From positions 1 to 64,000 of the forward strand of contig NZ_JAJAEO010000175.1 in NCBI RefSeq assembly GCF_020447225.1: a stretch of 64,000 bases of DNA, read 5' to 3'. This stretch comes from Methylophaga pinxianii (GTDB lineage Bacteria > Pseudomonadota > Gammaproteobacteria > Nitrosococcales > Methylophagaceae). Position numbers and translations under genes: made by a program. Every line of letters begins with the position of its first letter. Position 1 is the first letter of the stretch. The notes below the pieces were generated by a model, which was given only the letters and a program-made list of their open reading frames with translations, ran no database searches and had not been told where the DNA came from. Positions 41,986 through 49,911 of this stretch are shown piece by piece.

Positions 41986-43157
41986 GAGTCTTGTCCGTCG
42001 TTGGTGGCCTCTTCACCAGCTTGATATGGAACCGCGTTGACCTCAACCCCGGGACGGGCTTTCAGCAAACCTTCGACGATAACTTGATCAGATGCATTCA
42101 GGCCACTGCGAATAACCCGCATATCTCCTTGTAATGTGCCCAGCTCAACTGGCTTGGGAATAACTTTACCCTCGGCATCGACACTCATGACAATCTTGGC
42201 AGTTTGGTCGGTCACAATCGCCTTGTCAGGAACAAGCATGGCTTCTTCGTTCTGGCTTATCGGCAATCGTAAACGGGCAAAAATACCAGGACGTAATACG
42301 CCATCGGCATTATCTACTACCACCCGCATTCTCAATGTGCCGGTGTTTTCATCTAATCGATTATCAACAAAGTCAATGCGACCTTCACGGCTCCAGTCTT
42401 TTTCGTCAATTAATTTGAGCTCGGCCGGCATGCTTCTGCCATTGGCAAGTTGATCCTGCCCACCTGGCAGTCGAATCAATTCAAGATATTCCGTTTCGGA
42501 GACATCAAATACAAAATGCAATGGATCCAAAGAGACGATGGTGCTCAAAGCTTCCCCACTATCACCACTGCCGATCAGATTTCCGACGTCAACCCGTCGA
42601 TTGGAAATTCGGCCACTGACGGGGGCAATAATCTTGGCATATTGCAAATCCAGCTGGGCTGTTTTTAACTCTGCGGCAGCGGACGCCATATTGGCATTTG
42701 CTTCTTGAAAACGGGCCCGACGGGTATCCACTTCTTCCTGTGAAATAGCACTTTGTGTTAACAGCCGCTCACCCCGTTTTGTATCCAGCTCAGCTAACTT
42801 AAGCTGACTCTCCATTCTAGCCAGTTCAGCTTTGGCTCTGGCAACGGCGGCTTCATACGGACGGGGATCTATTTCAAACAACAGATCACCCTTCTCGACC
42901 ATTTGTCCGTCCTTAAAATGAACTTTTTCCAGATATCCGGTTACTCTGGCTCGCAGCTCAACCATTTCAACCGCTTCAAATCGACCGGTAAATTCTTTCC
43001 ACTCGGTTAACGCGCGAATTTCAGGTTGGACAACCTGCACACGAGGTAATGGTTGTTCTGCATTGGCGCCGGGACTGAGCAAGCTGAAGGAAAACAGAGC
43101 AGTGATGGCCAAACTCCGCAGGAATGCGGGTTTCAATGGAGAAGAATAGTCTGACAT
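41982..43157 (-). CDS. RND efflux periplasmic adaptor (AcrA/MexE-like)
   Basis: 391 residues from ATG 43157, where AGGA lies 7 bases upstream and a signal-peptide-like helix follows (LRSLAITALFSFSLLSPGANA). The open frame continues upstream to 43391 but would overlap the divergent regulator, so I reject that longer form. Biotinyl/lipoyl halves are GYLEKVHFKDGQMVEKGDLLFE and the matching IIAPVSGRISNRRVDVGNLI, flanking an alpha-helical hairpin (about residues 95-160). It links the inner-membrane pump to an outer-membrane channel. Confidence 0.93.
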   Translation of the reverse strand: MSDYSSPLKPAFLRSLAITALFSFSLLSPGANAEQPLPRVQVVQPEIRALTEWKEFTGRFEAVEMVELRARVTGYLEKVHFKDGQMVEKGDLLFEIDPRPYEAAVARAKAELARMESQLKLAELDTKRGERLLTQSAISQEEVDTRRARFQEANANMASAAAELKTAQLDLQYAKIIAPVSGRISNRRVDVGNLIGSGDSGEALSTIVSLDPLHFVFDVSETEYLELIRLPGGQDQLANGRSMPAELKLIDEKDWSREGRIDFVDNRLDENTGTLRMRVVVDNADGVLRPGIFARLRLPISQNEEAMLVPDKAIVTDQTAKIVMSVDAEGKVIPKPVELGTLQGDMRVIRSGLNASDQVIVEGLLKARPGVEVNAVPYQAGEEATNDGQDS

Positions 43158-43202
43158 GACAGATCCTTTGTTATTCGCTGGTGAAAGCGAGTGGAATAGC
43201 AT

Positions 43203-43233
43203 AGAATTCTTTCTAGAAAGGTTTCTGGAAAGG
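43203..43233. promoter_or_regulatory. tandem palindromic repeat, probable MarR-type operator
   Basis: AGAATTCT (43203-43210) is followed by two abutting 12-base units, TTTCTAGAAAGG (43210-43221) and TTTCTGGAAAGG (43222-43233), differing at one base. The first contains the perfect palindrome TTTCTAGAAA. The block lies in the divergent promoter region between the efflux adaptor and the MarR gene. Confidence 0.6.
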
Positions 43234-43248
43234 TTAATGCAAGATTCT

Positions 43249-43279
43249 TTGACGTGCAAGTTAATTTTTTTGTCATAAT
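43249..43279 (+). promoter_or_regulatory. candidate promoter of the MarR-family gene
   Basis: TTGACG (43249-43254) and CATAAT (43274-43279) each match five of six consensus bases, with a rather long 19-base spacer. The operator-like repeat ends 15 bases upstream. Confidence 0.45.
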
Positions 43280-43303
43280 TCTGCCACATAGGAGGGGCAT
43301 CAC

Positions 43304-43804
43304 TTGGCAGATCGAATATTAAGTATTGAAGAGACACTCGAGCAAATGCGCAGTTGTTGGCATGGAGAAGATCTGGCTGTAGCTGAAACAATCAAACGGC
43401 TGTTTCGTGCGCGTGAGTTGTTTTTTTCTGACGCCAAAATTGTGATGGAGCAATTTAATCTAAATGTTGGTGAGTTTGATGCATTAGCCTCCTTGCGTCT
43501 GCAAGGACCGCCTTATGAACAGACACCGTCGAATATTTGCCAGGTTAATCTGGTGAGTTCTGGCGGCTTGACTAAAGTCCTCAACAGTCTTGAAAAATCA
43601 GGCTTAATAAGTCGTCGGCAATGTGCGGATGATCAACGTAGTCGTCTGGTCAAATTAACAGACAAAGGAAAAAAATTGATTGAGGAAGCGCTGGAGATAG
43701 TATTGGCAAGGCACGAAAAACAACTTAGCGATGCGCTAAGCCGGGAAGAGCGCGACATGCTCAACAAATTATTGATGAAAATAAATCAGCTCGGCATGCG
43801 CTGA
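43304..43804 (+). CDS. MarR-family transcriptional regulator
   Basis: 166 residues starting at TTG 43304, supported by AGGAGG 8 bases upstream. The winged-helix core runs about 50-130, with the recognition helix near NLVSSGGLTKVLNSLEKSGL and the wing CADDQRSRLVKLTDKGKKL, both typical of MarR. The divergent position next to the RND operon suggests it represses the pump and responds to a pump substrate. The tandem palindromes at 43203-43233 are the likely site. Confidence 0.9.
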   Translation: MADRILSIEETLEQMRSCWHGEDLAVAETIKRLFRARELFFSDAKIVMEQFNLNVGEFDALASLRLQGPPYEQTPSNICQVNLVSSGGLTKVLNSLEKSGLISRRQCADDQRSRLVKLTDKGKKLIEEALEIVLARHEKQLSDALSREERDMLNKLLMKINQLGMR

Positions 43805-43832
43805 TAAAGATGATAGAAAACTTCTTTAAGAA

Positions 43833-44014
43833 AGGCCCCACAGTGGCGTTACGAACGGGGTTCTTGAACCTGTTGGTTCAAGTGGGAAACCGCATGGAGA
43901 TGGCAAACTTCCCGTCGGAGCGGGCTTGTTTTTCAACCCCGTAAATTTGGTTTCCTAAAGCATTTGCTTATCGGCTCAAGACAACACATGTCGCTATCGC
44001 TCACCGCAGGGTTA
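43833..44014 (-). ncRNA. ssrS: 6S RNA
   Basis: About 180 nt, read leftward, just after zapA. The 5' CCCTGCGGTG-A-GCG (44011-43998) pairs fully, with G-U pairs, with the 3' CGCCACTGTGGGG (43848-43836) to form the closing stem. Inside are CTTGAGCCGATA and CTTGAACCAACAGGTTCAAG, both matching conserved segments of E. coli 6S RNA (CCTGAGCCGATA and CCTTGAACCAAGGGTTCAAG). Location after zapA is conserved in gammaproteobacteria. 6S RNA binds sigma-70 RNA polymerase and lowers transcription in stationary phase. Ends are approximate. A TATCAT at 44025-44020 is a possible own -10 box. Confidence 0.9.
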
Positions 44015-44055
44015 ACTAAATGATACGCAAATTTGTTCAACAAGTCGTCAGAAAT

Positions 44056-44361
44056 TTATAATTCCAATTGTCTATCTTCGTTAATAAAAGCACTAACCCG
44101 CTCTTTCAACTGGGAAATCTTTTCATTCACTTTTTTGATGTCCTGGCTTTCGTCTTGTTGCAAAGTCAGTAACTCATGCGCAATATTTAATGCCGCCATG
44201 ACCGCGATACGATCAACCCCAACGACTTTACCGCTATTGCGGATCTTTTCCATGTTCTGATGCACCATGCGTGCGGAAGCAATTAGCGCATCTTGCTGAT
44301 CTTCCGGGCAGGCAACTTGATATTCCTTACCAAGTATCGTGACGTGAACGGGTACTGTCAT
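44056..44361 (-). CDS. zapA: Cell division protein ZapA
   Basis: 101-residue FtsZ-ring stabilising protein. The N-terminal PVHVTILGKEYQVACPEDQQ domain (about residues 3-22) is followed by a helical coiled-coil tail that tetramerises. It overlaps the upstream ZapB-like gene by 4 bases. Together with the ssrS position downstream it gives the standard gammaproteobacterial arrangement. Confidence 0.93.
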   Translation of the reverse strand: MTVPVHVTILGKEYQVACPEDQQDALIASARMVHQNMEKIRNSGKVVGVDRIAVMAALNIAHELLTLQQDESQDIKKVNEKISQLKERVSAFINEDRQLEL

Positions 44362-44567
44362 AGTTCTTCATCCAGCTGCTTCAGACGGTTAACCATATTC
44401 TCGATGCGGGTACGCGCAATTTCAGTTTTTTCAACTAATTGCGCGCGCTCACTAAGCCAGGCTGCCTGCTGAGAACGAAGTAACATATTCTCTTCACGCA
44501 AGCGTCTGCTGGCCCGTAGCAGCTCATCCAGCTGCTGTTCCAATTGTTGAATCGGGTTCTTATCCAT
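44358..44567 (-). CDS. TIGR02449-type coiled-coil protein (ZapB-like)
   Basis: 69 residues, almost entirely one charged coiled coil with leucine heptads (IQQLEQQLDELLRASRRLRE). Short coiled-coil proteins of this kind, annotated as TIGR02449 or ZapB-like, precede zapA in many gammaproteobacteria. A role in division with ZapA is likely from position, but not proved. First gene of the zapA transcript. Confidence 0.82.
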   Translation of the reverse strand: MDKNPIQQLEQQLDELLRASRRLREENMLLRSQQAAWLSERAQLVEKTEIARTRIENMVNRLKQLDEEL

Positions 44568-44602
44568 TAATATGCGTCTTGGCTATGCGAGAATAATGCC
44601 TA

Positions 44603-44632
44603 ACTATAGACGTGCGCCGTTGACCCGGTCAA
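44603..44632 (-). promoter_or_regulatory. sigma-70 promoter of the zapA operon, overlapping an inverted repeat
   Basis: Read leftward: TTGACC (44632-44627), 18-base spacer, TATAGT (44608-44603); each box matches five of six consensus bases. The -35 box lies inside a perfect inverted repeat GTTGACC-C-GGTCAAC (44619-44633) in the gap shared with the divergent ygfB operon. Confidence 0.6.
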
Positions 44633-44672
44633 CAACTGCATGATGTGTTTTTTAATTTCAGGTTGTATCTCT

Positions 44673-45221
44673 ATGTCTCAATTATATTTTCCATCCCTGT
44701 CGCCAGAAAACGTGACAGCCGACGGCCCGGCCAGCACAGCCGAATTACAGGGCGCATTATGCGGTTTGTTGTGTATGGATTCTCAGGCCAACCGCAACAC
44801 CTGGTTTAGTGACTTGTTTGAAGACTATCAACCTGGTGAAGAAGAAAAACAAAACCTGCTAGGTTTGTTTGATGAAACGATTCAATCCCTCAATAGCCTC
44901 GACTTTGATTTTCAATTGGAACTGCCAGATGATGATGCCCCTATTGGTTCACGTCTCGCGGCCTTGAGTGACTGGTGTCAGGGATTAGTCTTTGGCTTAG
45001 GGGTTTCCGGCCTGACCAATGAAACTGAATTGCCAGCAGATTGTCAGGAATATCTGACCGATGTGCTTCAAATCAGTCAGATTGATGATATTGAGTTGCA
45101 ACCCAGCGATGATGATGACAATAACTACGAAGAATTAGTGGAATATCTCCGAATGGGACTGTTTTTACTTTATGGCGAGCTCCATCCCGCTGCTCCTGAA
45201 GACAAAATAATTGAACATTAA
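44673..45221 (+). CDS. ygfB: YgfB/YecA (UPF0149) family protein
   Basis: 182 residues from the ATG at 44673 (MSQLYFPSLSP); an upstream in-frame ATG would add 11 residues unlike the family. It is strongly acidic, alpha-helical, with the conserved opening (TAELQGALCGLLC) and middle part (RLAALSDWCQGLVFGLG). First gene of ygfB-pepP-ubiH-ubiI, a highly conserved order; YgfB is linked to gene regulation in Pseudomonas, but its general biochemical role is not settled. Ends at the pepP start with a one-base overlap. Confidence 0.92.
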   Translation: MSQLYFPSLSPENVTADGPASTAELQGALCGLLCMDSQANRNTWFSDLFEDYQPGEEEKQNLLGLFDETIQSLNSLDFDFQLELPDDDAPIGSRLAALSDWCQGLVFGLGVSGLTNETELPADCQEYLTDVLQISQIDDIELQPSDDDDNNYEELVEYLRMGLFLLYGELHPAAPEDKIIEH

Positions 45222-46543
45222 TGACTAAAAAAGAATTCGCTAGACGCCGTCAGGAACTGATGGAAATAATGGGTCCCGACAGTATTGCTGTTTTGCCCAA
45301 CTCGCTGGTTCATCCGCGTAATCGTGATGTGGACTTTCCATTTCGCAGTGACAGCAATTTTCATTACCTGTGTGGTTTTGATGAACCTGAATCAGTTTTG
45401 GTGTTAATTCCCGGACGGGAGCATGGAGAATTTATTATTTTCTGCCGTGAGCGCGATCTGGATAAAGAAATCTGGGATGGCTACCGTGCTGGTCAGGAAG
45501 GTGCAATTGCCATTTATGATGCTGACGATTCTTATCCGATTGCCGATTTGGATGATATTTTGCCGGGGCTGATGGAAGATAAGGAAAAAGTCTATTACAC
45601 CATGGGTAATCAACCGGCATTTGATCAGCATATGGTGGGATGGCTCAATCATCTTCGCCAGGCCTCACGCTCTGGCAAGCATTCACCAACAGAAATTATT
45701 GAGTTGGAACATTGCCTTAATGAATTACGTCTGTTTAAAAGCAGTCAGGAAATCAAGAGCATGCGCTATGCGGCCGAGGTGTCGGCCAAAGCACATGTCC
45801 GCGCGATGCAGTTTACCGAACCGGGTAAGTTCGAATATGAAGTCGAAGCTGAACTGATTCACGAATTTATGAAAAATGGCTGCCGTAGTCCGGCCTACCC
45901 TTCTATTGTCGGCGGCGGTGAAAATGGCTGCATTCTGCATTACATTGAAAATAACAGTAAATTGAAAAATAATGATTTGCTGTTGATCGATGCTGGTGCC
46001 GAATATCAGTGTTATGCCGCCGATATCACCCGAACTTTTCCGGTTAATGGCACATTTACCTCTGAACAGCGTGAGTTATATCAAATCGTGCTGGATGCTC
46101 AATATGCTGCCATTGATGCGGTTAAACCAGGTAATCATTGGAATCAACCACATGAAGCCGCCGTTCAAGTGCTTACTGAAGGTCTGGTCAGACTGGGTCT
46201 GCTACAGGGTAATGTTGAGCAGTTAATTGAAGATCAGGCCTATCGTGAATTCTACATGCACCGCACCGGTCATTGGCTGGGAATGGATGTACATGATGTC
46301 GGTGATTATAAAATCGGCGGAACCTGGCGGCTGTTGGAGCCAGGTATGGTGCTGACGGTCGAGCCGGGTTTATATATCCGTGATCCGGAACATATCGATA
46401 AAAAATGGCATTTTACAGGCATTCGAATTGAAGATGATGTGTTGGTTACCAAGGATGGACATGAGGTGTTAACCGCTGGCGCACCCAAAGAAATTGATGA
46501 CATCGAAGCTTTGATGGCAGAAGCGCGTGAACACCGACTTTGA
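45221..46543 (+). CDS. pepP: Xaa-Pro aminopeptidase P
   Basis: 440-residue M24 metallopeptidase removing N-terminal residues before proline. The creatinase-like N-terminal domain (about 1-175) is followed by the pita-bread catalytic domain with the metal ligands D in IDAGAEY and DITRTFPVNG, H in HRTGHWLGMDVHDVG, and E in TVEPGLYI and GIRIEDDVLV. It overlaps ubiH by 17 bases. No anomalies. Confidence 0.97.
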   Translation: MTKKEFARRRQELMEIMGPDSIAVLPNSLVHPRNRDVDFPFRSDSNFHYLCGFDEPESVLVLIPGREHGEFIIFCRERDLDKEIWDGYRAGQEGAIAIYDADDSYPIADLDDILPGLMEDKEKVYYTMGNQPAFDQHMVGWLNHLRQASRSGKHSPTEIIELEHCLNELRLFKSSQEIKSMRYAAEVSAKAHVRAMQFTEPGKFEYEVEAELIHEFMKNGCRSPAYPSIVGGGENGCILHYIENNSKLKNNDLLLIDAGAEYQCYAADITRTFPVNGTFTSEQRELYQIVLDAQYAAIDAVKPGNHWNQPHEAAVQVLTEGLVRLGLLQGNVEQLIEDQAYREFYMHRTGHWLGMDVHDVGDYKIGGTWRLLEPGMVLTVEPGLYIRDPEHIDKKWHFTGIRIEDDVLVTKDGHEVLTAGAPKEIDDIEALMAEAREHRL

Positions 46544-47729
46544 TCTGTTGATTATAGGGGCAGGGATGGTGGGGTCTAGCCTGGCTCTCGCGCTACAAAA
46601 CAGTGGCTTACGTATTGCCTTGGTGGAAGCGCAGGATCTGTTGGAGCATCACCAGCCGGGTTTTGATGATCGCGGTATTGCCTTGTCATATGGCTCGCAA
46701 CGAATTTTTGAAACCATGCAGCTTTGGTCTCAATTAGCCGATAAAGCAACAGCCATTCATGGAATACATATTTCAGATCGGGGACATTTTGGTGTAACCC
46801 GGTTACGCGCCAAGGCTGAAAAAGTGCCTGCATTGGGTCAGGTGTTAACAGCAAAACAATTGGGGATTCAACTCAATCAAGCCTTGCACCGCCATGCTTC
46901 ACTGACCATTCTGACACCACTTCAGGTTCGTGCCATTAGACAAACTGATACTTCCGTGGATGTGCAGTTATCTGACGGTCAACACTTCACGACAAAATTA
47001 CTGGTTGGTGCAGATGGACAGTTTTCCACTATTCGCGATCTGCTGGGTTTAACCAGTTGGCAACGTGAATACCAGCAGACAGCTATTACTGCCAATGTAG
47101 TAGCTGAACGGGCACATCAAAATTGGGCTTACGAACGCTTTACCGAAAATGGTCCGCTAGCCTTACTTCCCATGTCCGAAGGGCGCTGCAGTCTGGTGTG
47201 GACGGTTCAGTCAGGTGAGGAAAAGGCGTTATTATCCAGCAATGAACAGCAATTTGCGGAACAACTACAAAAAGCCTTCGGCTATCGGCTCGGACATTTT
47301 GAAAAGATCGGCCAACGTAACAGTTATCCGCTAGGCTTAATGCAAACCCATCAGCCTGTACAAAGTCGAGTAGTGTTAATTGGAAATGCGGCGCATAGTT
47401 TGCATCCTATTGCCGGCCAGGGATTTAATCTTGGCTTGCGTGATGCCGCTGTTCTGGCAGAATTAATCGCTTCGCATCCTGAAGATATTGGCCATCCTCA
47501 CGTGTTAGATGCCTATCGTGAGTGGCAACAACAGGATCAGGATAACGTCGTAAATGCCACCGATTTTCTGGTGAAAACGTTTAGTAATAACAGCTTTTTA
47601 GTTGGCCATGGCCGCTCACTTGGTCTGGCGTTGCTCAATGGACTTCCCAAGCTAAAAAATCACTTGGCAAAAACCAGTATGGGTCTTAGCGGCAAACAGT
47701 CCAGACTCTCCAGAGGTTTGCCGGTATGA
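46527..47729 (+). CDS. ubiH: 2-octaprenyl-6-methoxyphenol hydroxylase (UbiH)
   Basis: 400-residue FAD monooxygenase of ubiquinone synthesis. It has the N-terminal dinucleotide motif LLIIGAGMVGSSLALAL, the middle FDDRGIALSYGSQRI and DG motif LLVGADGQFSTIR, and the GD-like motif VLIGNAAHSLHPIAGQGFNLG (two adjoining pieces, about 285-305). Start is GTG at 46527, inside the pepP 3' end, implying coupled translation. UbiH feeds the quinone pool used by complex I. Confidence 0.93.
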   Translation: MNTDFDLLIIGAGMVGSSLALALQNSGLRIALVEAQDLLEHHQPGFDDRGIALSYGSQRIFETMQLWSQLADKATAIHGIHISDRGHFGVTRLRAKAEKVPALGQVLTAKQLGIQLNQALHRHASLTILTPLQVRAIRQTDTSVDVQLSDGQHFTTKLLVGADGQFSTIRDLLGLTSWQREYQQTAITANVVAERAHQNWAYERFTENGPLALLPMSEGRCSLVWTVQSGEEKALLSSNEQQFAEQLQKAFGYRLGHFEKIGQRNSYPLGLMQTHQPVQSRVVLIGNAAHSLHPIAGQGFNLGLRDAAVLAELIASHPEDIGHPHVLDAYREWQQQDQDNVVNATDFLVKTFSNNSFLVGHGRSLGLALLNGLPKLKNHLAKTSMGLSGKQSRLSRGLPV

Positions 47730-48898
47730 AAAAAAATTATGATGTGATTGTTGTCGGCGGAGGTATGGTTGGCAGTGCATTTGCTCTGCTGCTGGCAAAA
47801 CAAACAGATTTGAAAATTGCTTTGGTTGAAGCCAACATGCCTGAAACCGTTGCAGTCGATGATGCACCTTTACAACGCGTCAGTGCCATAAATCCCGCCA
47901 GTCAGCAAATCCTGACTGAAATCCATGTCTGGCAGGACCTGTTTACTTCACGTCTGGGGCCTTTTGAAACCATGCAGGTATGGGAAACACCCCATAGCAA
48001 TTTGCAATTCTCGGCTGCTGATATCGGTATCGATTATCTGGGCCATATTGTTGAAAATCAGCTTATTCAACAACAGGCCGTTACGGTTGCTCGAAAGCAT
48101 CCGCAAATTGAATTCATTTGCCCCGAAAAACCGCAGCATTATCAGCCTGGCCAGATTACTTTTGAAAATGGCAAGGTTTTCACCGCAGAATTAATCATTG
48201 CTGCCGATGGGGCACATTCCAGATTACGCGAACAGGCAGGCATCTCCAGCCGAGGCTGGGCTTACCAGCAACATGGCCTGGTCGCGACAGTTCGAACTGA
48301 ACACCCGCACCAGAAGACTGCCTGGCAACGTTTTTTACCCGGCGGGCCGCTCGCCTTTTTACCTTTGAATGATGCACATTTATGCTCCATCGTCTGGTCG
48401 TTACCGACAGAACAGGCTGAACACCTCAAAGTGCTCGACAAAAATCGTTTTGAATTGAGACTGGCTGAAGCATTTGAACACCAACTGGGTAAAGTTGAGC
48501 TGATTTCTGAACGCGCCAGTTTTCCTTTGGCATTAGCGCATGCCAGAGATTACGTGAAACCCGGGTTCGCCTTGTTGGGTGATGCGGCGCATACCATTCA
48601 TCCATTGGCCGGGCAAGGCGTAAATATTGGACTGCAGGATGCCAAGGCATTGGCTGAAACTATTGCCTGGGCCGTTCAGAATCAACGACAGATTGGTAGC
48701 TTGCATACATTAAAAAAATACCAGCGACAGCGTTTGGCAGAAAATTTACTCATGCAGTTCTCTATGGATGGCTTTCATCGACTGTTTACCCAGACTGCCA
48801 GTCCGCTCAGCTGGTTAAGAACTACCGGGATGCGACAAGTCAACAAATCACAGTGGCTGAAAAACCGTATTATGCTGCAGGCAATTGGCGCGAAATAA
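47726..48898 (+). CDS. ubiI: 2-octaprenylphenol hydroxylase-type FAD monooxygenase (UbiI/VisC)
   Basis: 390-residue paralogue of UbiH, overlapping its stop by 4 bases. FAD motifs are VIVVGGGMVGSAFALLLA, IIAADGAHSRLREQAGI and ALLGDAAHTIHPLAGQGVNIG. Together with UbiH it provides ring hydroxylation in ubiquinone synthesis. The ubiH-ubiI order is standard. The choice of UbiI over UbiF rests on position rather than unique residues. Confidence 0.9.
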   Translation: MKKNYDVIVVGGGMVGSAFALLLAKQTDLKIALVEANMPETVAVDDAPLQRVSAINPASQQILTEIHVWQDLFTSRLGPFETMQVWETPHSNLQFSAADIGIDYLGHIVENQLIQQQAVTVARKHPQIEFICPEKPQHYQPGQITFENGKVFTAELIIAADGAHSRLREQAGISSRGWAYQQHGLVATVRTEHPHQKTAWQRFLPGGPLAFLPLNDAHLCSIVWSLPTEQAEHLKVLDKNRFELRLAEAFEHQLGKVELISERASFPLALAHARDYVKPGFALLGDAAHTIHPLAGQGVNIGLQDAKALAETIAWAVQNQRQIGSLHTLKKYQRQRLAENLLMQFSMDGFHRLFTQTASPLSWLRTTGMRQVNKSQWLKNRIMLQAIGAK

Positions 48899-48902
48899 GC
48901 AG

Positions 48903-49598
48903 TTATATCGGCAAAAACATCATTGAGGCTGCTTGCACCACGACAGTTTTGACCAGTCGTCCATCTTTCTGCGCGATGATGGCTGAGATATTATCCTGCG
49001 TGGCAATCATGCCTCCGATAATACGTTGGAAACTCAAATTTCTGGACTCATCCTGCAAACTGTCACTGAGTAATAATCGTTTCCCGTTGACATCTCGCCT
49101 CTCCGCCAGCATCCACGCCGCAATTTCGATGTTACGTGCACTGTTGTAGAGCTTTTGCTGGTCAATAGTCGTCAGATAATAAAATTCTGACTGATTGTTA
49201 TATGAGGCCATGAGCATGCGCCGCATTCCTACGGTAAAAGCCAACACCCGGTCACCATCATAATCTTCCGTCAGCGCCAGACGGATAATTTCAGTCGGTT
49301 CAAAGCCATCCCATTTATCGAAACCGACCTGTGCCGGATACATAAAGAGCCTGGCCACACTATCTTCCAATGTCCGCATATGACGGTCATGTCGCTGATT
49401 AGGATTACGTTGATACAGTTTGATGGTCAGCGTTTTCAAATCCTGCATCACCCGTTGCTGGTGTAGCTCAATGATGTCGTCAATATTGCTTTTGGCGAAA
49501 GTTGAAAAAGCAGGTGAACCTTCATCCGAATTGGCTACACAAGCCGACATCAACCACACAATACTGCATATCAAGGCAAGCTTAAACCATCGCATCAA
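48903..49598 (-). CDS. Putative lipoprotein of unknown function
   Basis: 231 residues I do not recognise. It starts with [20 protein letters not shown], a lipoprotein-type signal with the modified cysteine at 20 (MSAC, an imperfect lipobox). The rest is mainly helical, rich in charged residues, with a segment RRMLMASYNNQSEFYYLTT in the middle. It is the last gene of rhlB-orf109-orf231 and its start overlaps the previous gene by 17 bases. The 4-base gap to the convergent ubiI contains no visible terminator. Function unknown; envelope-facing by its signal. Confidence 0.75.
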   Translation of the reverse strand: MMRWFKLALICSIVWLMSACVANSDEGSPAFSTFAKSNIDDIIELHQQRVMQDLKTLTIKLYQRNPNQRHDRHMRTLEDSVARLFMYPAQVGFDKWDGFEPTEIIRLALTEDYDGDRVLAFTVGMRRMLMASYNNQSEFYYLTTIDQQKLYNSARNIEIAAWMLAERRDVNGKRLLLSDSLQDESRNLSFQRIIGGMIATQDNISAIIAQKDGRLVKTVVVQAASMMFLPI

Positions 49599-49911
49599 AT
49601 AGTCTCTCCTGAGTTGTTACATCCGTGATGGCTTCTATCTGTAAGTAGGCTTGAACCGGGGCGGGCAAACGGGTCTGTGCATTTAAATCACGTTCGGTTT
49701 CTCGATTGGTCAGGCTAAAATTCCGAATAAACCTGGCTTGTTGACTATCATTACTATCAGTCACCTCAATCACTGGGCGACTGATAACCGGTTGACGATT
49801 TACCTGACTGAATTCGGATTGTTTATCAAACACCACCGGTAGTCGAACCGACGACTCATCCGCTGGTCTGGCTGGGGTGAAAAGTACCGGTAAATTGCTA
49901 TTGATTTGCAT
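49582..49911 (-). CDS. Hypothetical protein, 109 residues
   Basis: No recognised domain, signal peptide or membrane helix. It is proline- and arginine-containing and probably partly disordered ([18 protein letters not shown], about residues 8-25), with a more hydrophobic C-terminal helix ([13 protein letters not shown]). It overlaps the rhlB stop by 14 bases and the downstream lipoprotein start by 17, so translational coupling is likely and supports that it is real. Function unknown. Confidence 0.65.
   Translation of the reverse strand: MQINSNLPVLFTPARPADESSVRLPVVFDKQSEFSQVNRQPVISRPVIEVTDSNDSQQARFIRNFSLTNRETERDLNAQTRLPAPVQAYLQIEAITDVTTQERLFDAMV

Noticed and set aside
43158..43391. N-terminal extension of the RND adaptor
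   Set aside because: It would overlap the divergent MarR start and its promoter; a signal peptide and ribosome binding site sit at 43157.
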